From Echinococcus granulosus (Eukaryota > Platyhelminthes > Cestoda > Cyclophyllidea > Taeniidae): 64,000 bases of DNA. A program made the position numbers and the translations under genes. This document shows, piece after piece, positions 61,901-64,000 of the stretch (position 1 is the first letter of the stretch; every line of letters begins with the position of its first letter). The notes beneath the pieces are model-generated. The model was not told the origin of the DNA, ran no database searches, and saw only the letters and a program-made list of their open reading frames with translations. Location: contig NW_020170583.1 in assembly GCF_000524195.1 (NCBI RefSeq), positions 1,736 through 65,735 of the forward strand, written 5' to 3'.

Positions 61901-64000
61901 AATATTAAAACATACTTTGCTAAAAGTACTTTTGTTCTATTCACAAAACCGCCACTTTAATTTCTAATTAACTAATTTTTTTTCCATCACTGCTTGATAT
62001 TACGTCCCAATTTTTCCTGCAGTCATCAACAAAAAAAAAACAATTTATACATCTGTTTTTTATCAAATGTAATCACGAAAGAAAATTTTTGCACTTCGAA
62101 AAAGATTTACAAATGCTTTCATTCCTACATGAAATAAAGTGGCTTTTATTGTACATAGTTGGCTTGGGAGGGAATGAATGGAATTTAATTGACAATCACG
62201 CTTACAATTTTTTGTTTCGACGACAGACAAGATGGAATTAACATTAATATTCGTTCCGTAAGAGTAGCATGGAAGTACTTTGGTCACCCATGCCAATAAT
62301 CTCAAACTTTTTCTGCATTCTTGTAACAGGGACGGTTTCAAACTTGCATACTGAAAGACCTCTTCAGTCATAACATATGTGATAGAGAGCCAGGCATCAT
62401 CCAGAATTTTTATTGAAAATAGCCTACTTTTCATATAATTAGTAGCATGACCCTTATGGGTATAAGTCATGCCAAACCTGTGGATTCTCCTTCCAAAGGG
62501 TGTTTCCAACGTTTTTAACTTTTCAGTCTGTCACATGTTGCCTCAGCTTGTGTAGAAACACTTTGACTTTGACGCCCAACCATTTGGCGGTCTAGGAGGA
62601 CTAATATTGGGTGGTCTAAATTGACTCGAAGAGGCATTTACAAATGATGCTAAAAATTCAAAAGAAGAAGTAAAATCGCAGTGAGTAGGGAGTAGTTTAA
62701 AGAAAAATCAAATAACTTTATTGATATAGGTATCTATTAAAATCACGACCACTGCATTTAGATTAAAGCAAATTTTATACAGAAGGTAAGATAGGAAGAT
62801 TCCAATGCAAAGCGATTATTGCTGAAAGATAGAGAATATTGGGTTAAAATAGCTGATTGGACCAGCGAAATTTTCAATCCGAACCACAAGAGAGGCATTT
62901 TTTATTTAGCTTAAAAGTGCCTTATGGTCAAAAAATGAAAATTTAAAGAACAATACAGCATACTTACTAGATTTAAAGTGACTTTAGAAGCATTTAGAAG
63001 AGGAAATATAGTAGGCCTAAATGAACGGCAAAAGGTGGAGATAAAACCCTGCTTTCATGTTCAGAGAGAAGGATCAACCGAACTGCCTTACAGTGACAGT
63101 GATTATGAGTATGCTGGAGAGAGAAAAACGTCCTATTTCCTCAGAAAATAACTATAAGTCCTAAACAACTTCCACTACCATTTAAGTACTTTTATAAAGA
63201 GTTGTCAACTTTTTGTCTGAATGGATTATATAGACCGTTGAAAAAGGCTCACTTCAGAAGAGTAATGGATAACTTTAAAGGTAGAAAAAACGAAATTTTG
63301 GCGATACGCTTTGTCTGGCGTATTCTTACCACTACAAATTTTACTGCAAAGGGAAAGGCATTTTAGTGTAAGAGGAATCTTATAAAATATGAAATGGTCC
63401 ACTTTCAGTTAATTTAAATTTTAAACAATTTTCAAAAGGCTTGGTCATGAGTTCAAAATAGAAATTAGTAAAAGGTAAAAGGAACTTCATGAATGCGGTC
63501 CTAATAGGCATTCCAAGAGACCAGAAAATAGGGAAGAAGAAAATTGCATTTTAGTGAGGGAAAGCAACGCGTTATCAGACAGTAGTAAAAGTTGAACTAC
63601 CCTGGATCGAAACATTGCTTGCTTCTGGATGAACCACACCAATGATCTCAAAATAATGTTTCGAACTTGAAGTCTACTTTACGTAGGCCAAGTAGCAAAG
63701 CAGACTTTGTAGATGAAATTCTATTTTACCAAAAGTGAGCCATCATTCAAAGTGTAAATTTCTTACTAGATTGTTCAACTAGAGTTGCAAAATGTGATTC
63801 TCTTGTTGGTCTACAGAGGTCTGCGCAGACTTTGTGAAATACATGCAATAGGCTTTTCCAAAGAACAAGAATCTTTTCAGGAGGGACGGTTGAGTTAAAG
63901 TAAACTAATTTAAAGATAGAAGTCCATTTTCTAGAACGATCTTCAATGCGGTTTGGTCGAGAGGTAGGATAGGGATTGCAGCATGAAGAAGTTATTAATA
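58965..64000. other. AT-rich right end of the window
   Basis: No supported gene. A - strand frame at 60022-60309 behind a pyrimidine-rich acceptor (near 60322) is the best candidate exon. Plus-strand frames at 60857-61081 and 61078-61416 are open but unrecognised. From about 61.7 kb onward the sequence is AT-rich with short runs of A and T. A 148-codon - strand frame at 62063-62509 has no motif or splice context. Confidence 0.4.
60022..60309 (-). other. Candidate minus-strand exon
   Basis: A 95-codon - strand frame containing RKLLERHLADAKTLTN and RIYDDKVKEKVKVDSPYGG reads like folded protein. Upstream on that strand is a fair acceptor with a C/T-rich tract. It lies 1 kb upstream of the RRM fragment on the same strand, but nothing shows that the two belong together. 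Not recognised. Confidence 0.25.

Noticed and set aside
62063..62509. 148-codon minus-strand frame
   Set aside because: No family motif, no splice context and no neighbouring exon; treated as chance.

Overview
This window is eukaryotic genomic DNA, almost certainly from a parasitic flatworm and most likely a cestode. The genes are intron-rich, with many introns of only 26-100 nt and GT-AG borders. Metazoan orthologues are recognisable, AATAAA signals follow several stops, and degenerate AT-rich repeats fill the gene-poor half. No rRNA, tRNA, CRISPR array or intact transposon was recognised. The species call is inference; the gene identities rest on residue-level recognition of the families.

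Layout, all confident genes on the + strand: (1) 294-3169, an RNF10-type RING E3 ligase in six exons; (2) 3170-8871, an intergenic stretch holding a broken, inverted genomic copy of RNF10 exons 2-3 on the - strand (about 4402-4865); (3) 8902-19144, an APPBP2 orthologue in 13 exons; (4) 21048-23488, a DEG/ENaC-type sodium channel in six exons; (5) 24771-39884, a DCAF1 (VprBP) orthologue in about 20 exons, with a 100-N assembly gap in one intron; (6) 42675-44416, the 3' exons of an unrecognised gene made of very small exons, ending with an AATAAA signal; (7) 44.5-64 kb, AT-rich and gene-poor, with a degenerate tandem array of about 57-bp units (52.1-54.3 kb; a related block lies at 42.9-43.55 kb inside an intron of gene 6), a minus-strand RRM fragment at 58.7-59.0 kb and several short coding-like islands that could not be assigned.

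Three of the four identified genes belong to ubiquitin ligase biology: RNF10 is a RING E3 acting on 40S ribosomal proteins, APPBP2 is a CUL2-ligase substrate receptor, and DCAF1 is a CUL4-DDB1 substrate receptor. Nothing in the sequence shows co-regulation, and the spacing argues against an operon.

Gene models were built by hand from splice sites and reading phase. Each confident model has a total coding length divisible by three and reads through without stops. The weakest points are the 5' ends (possible spliced-leader acceptors directly upstream of the first ATG), one DCAF1 exon near 35.0-35.3 kb, and the upstream part of gene 6.
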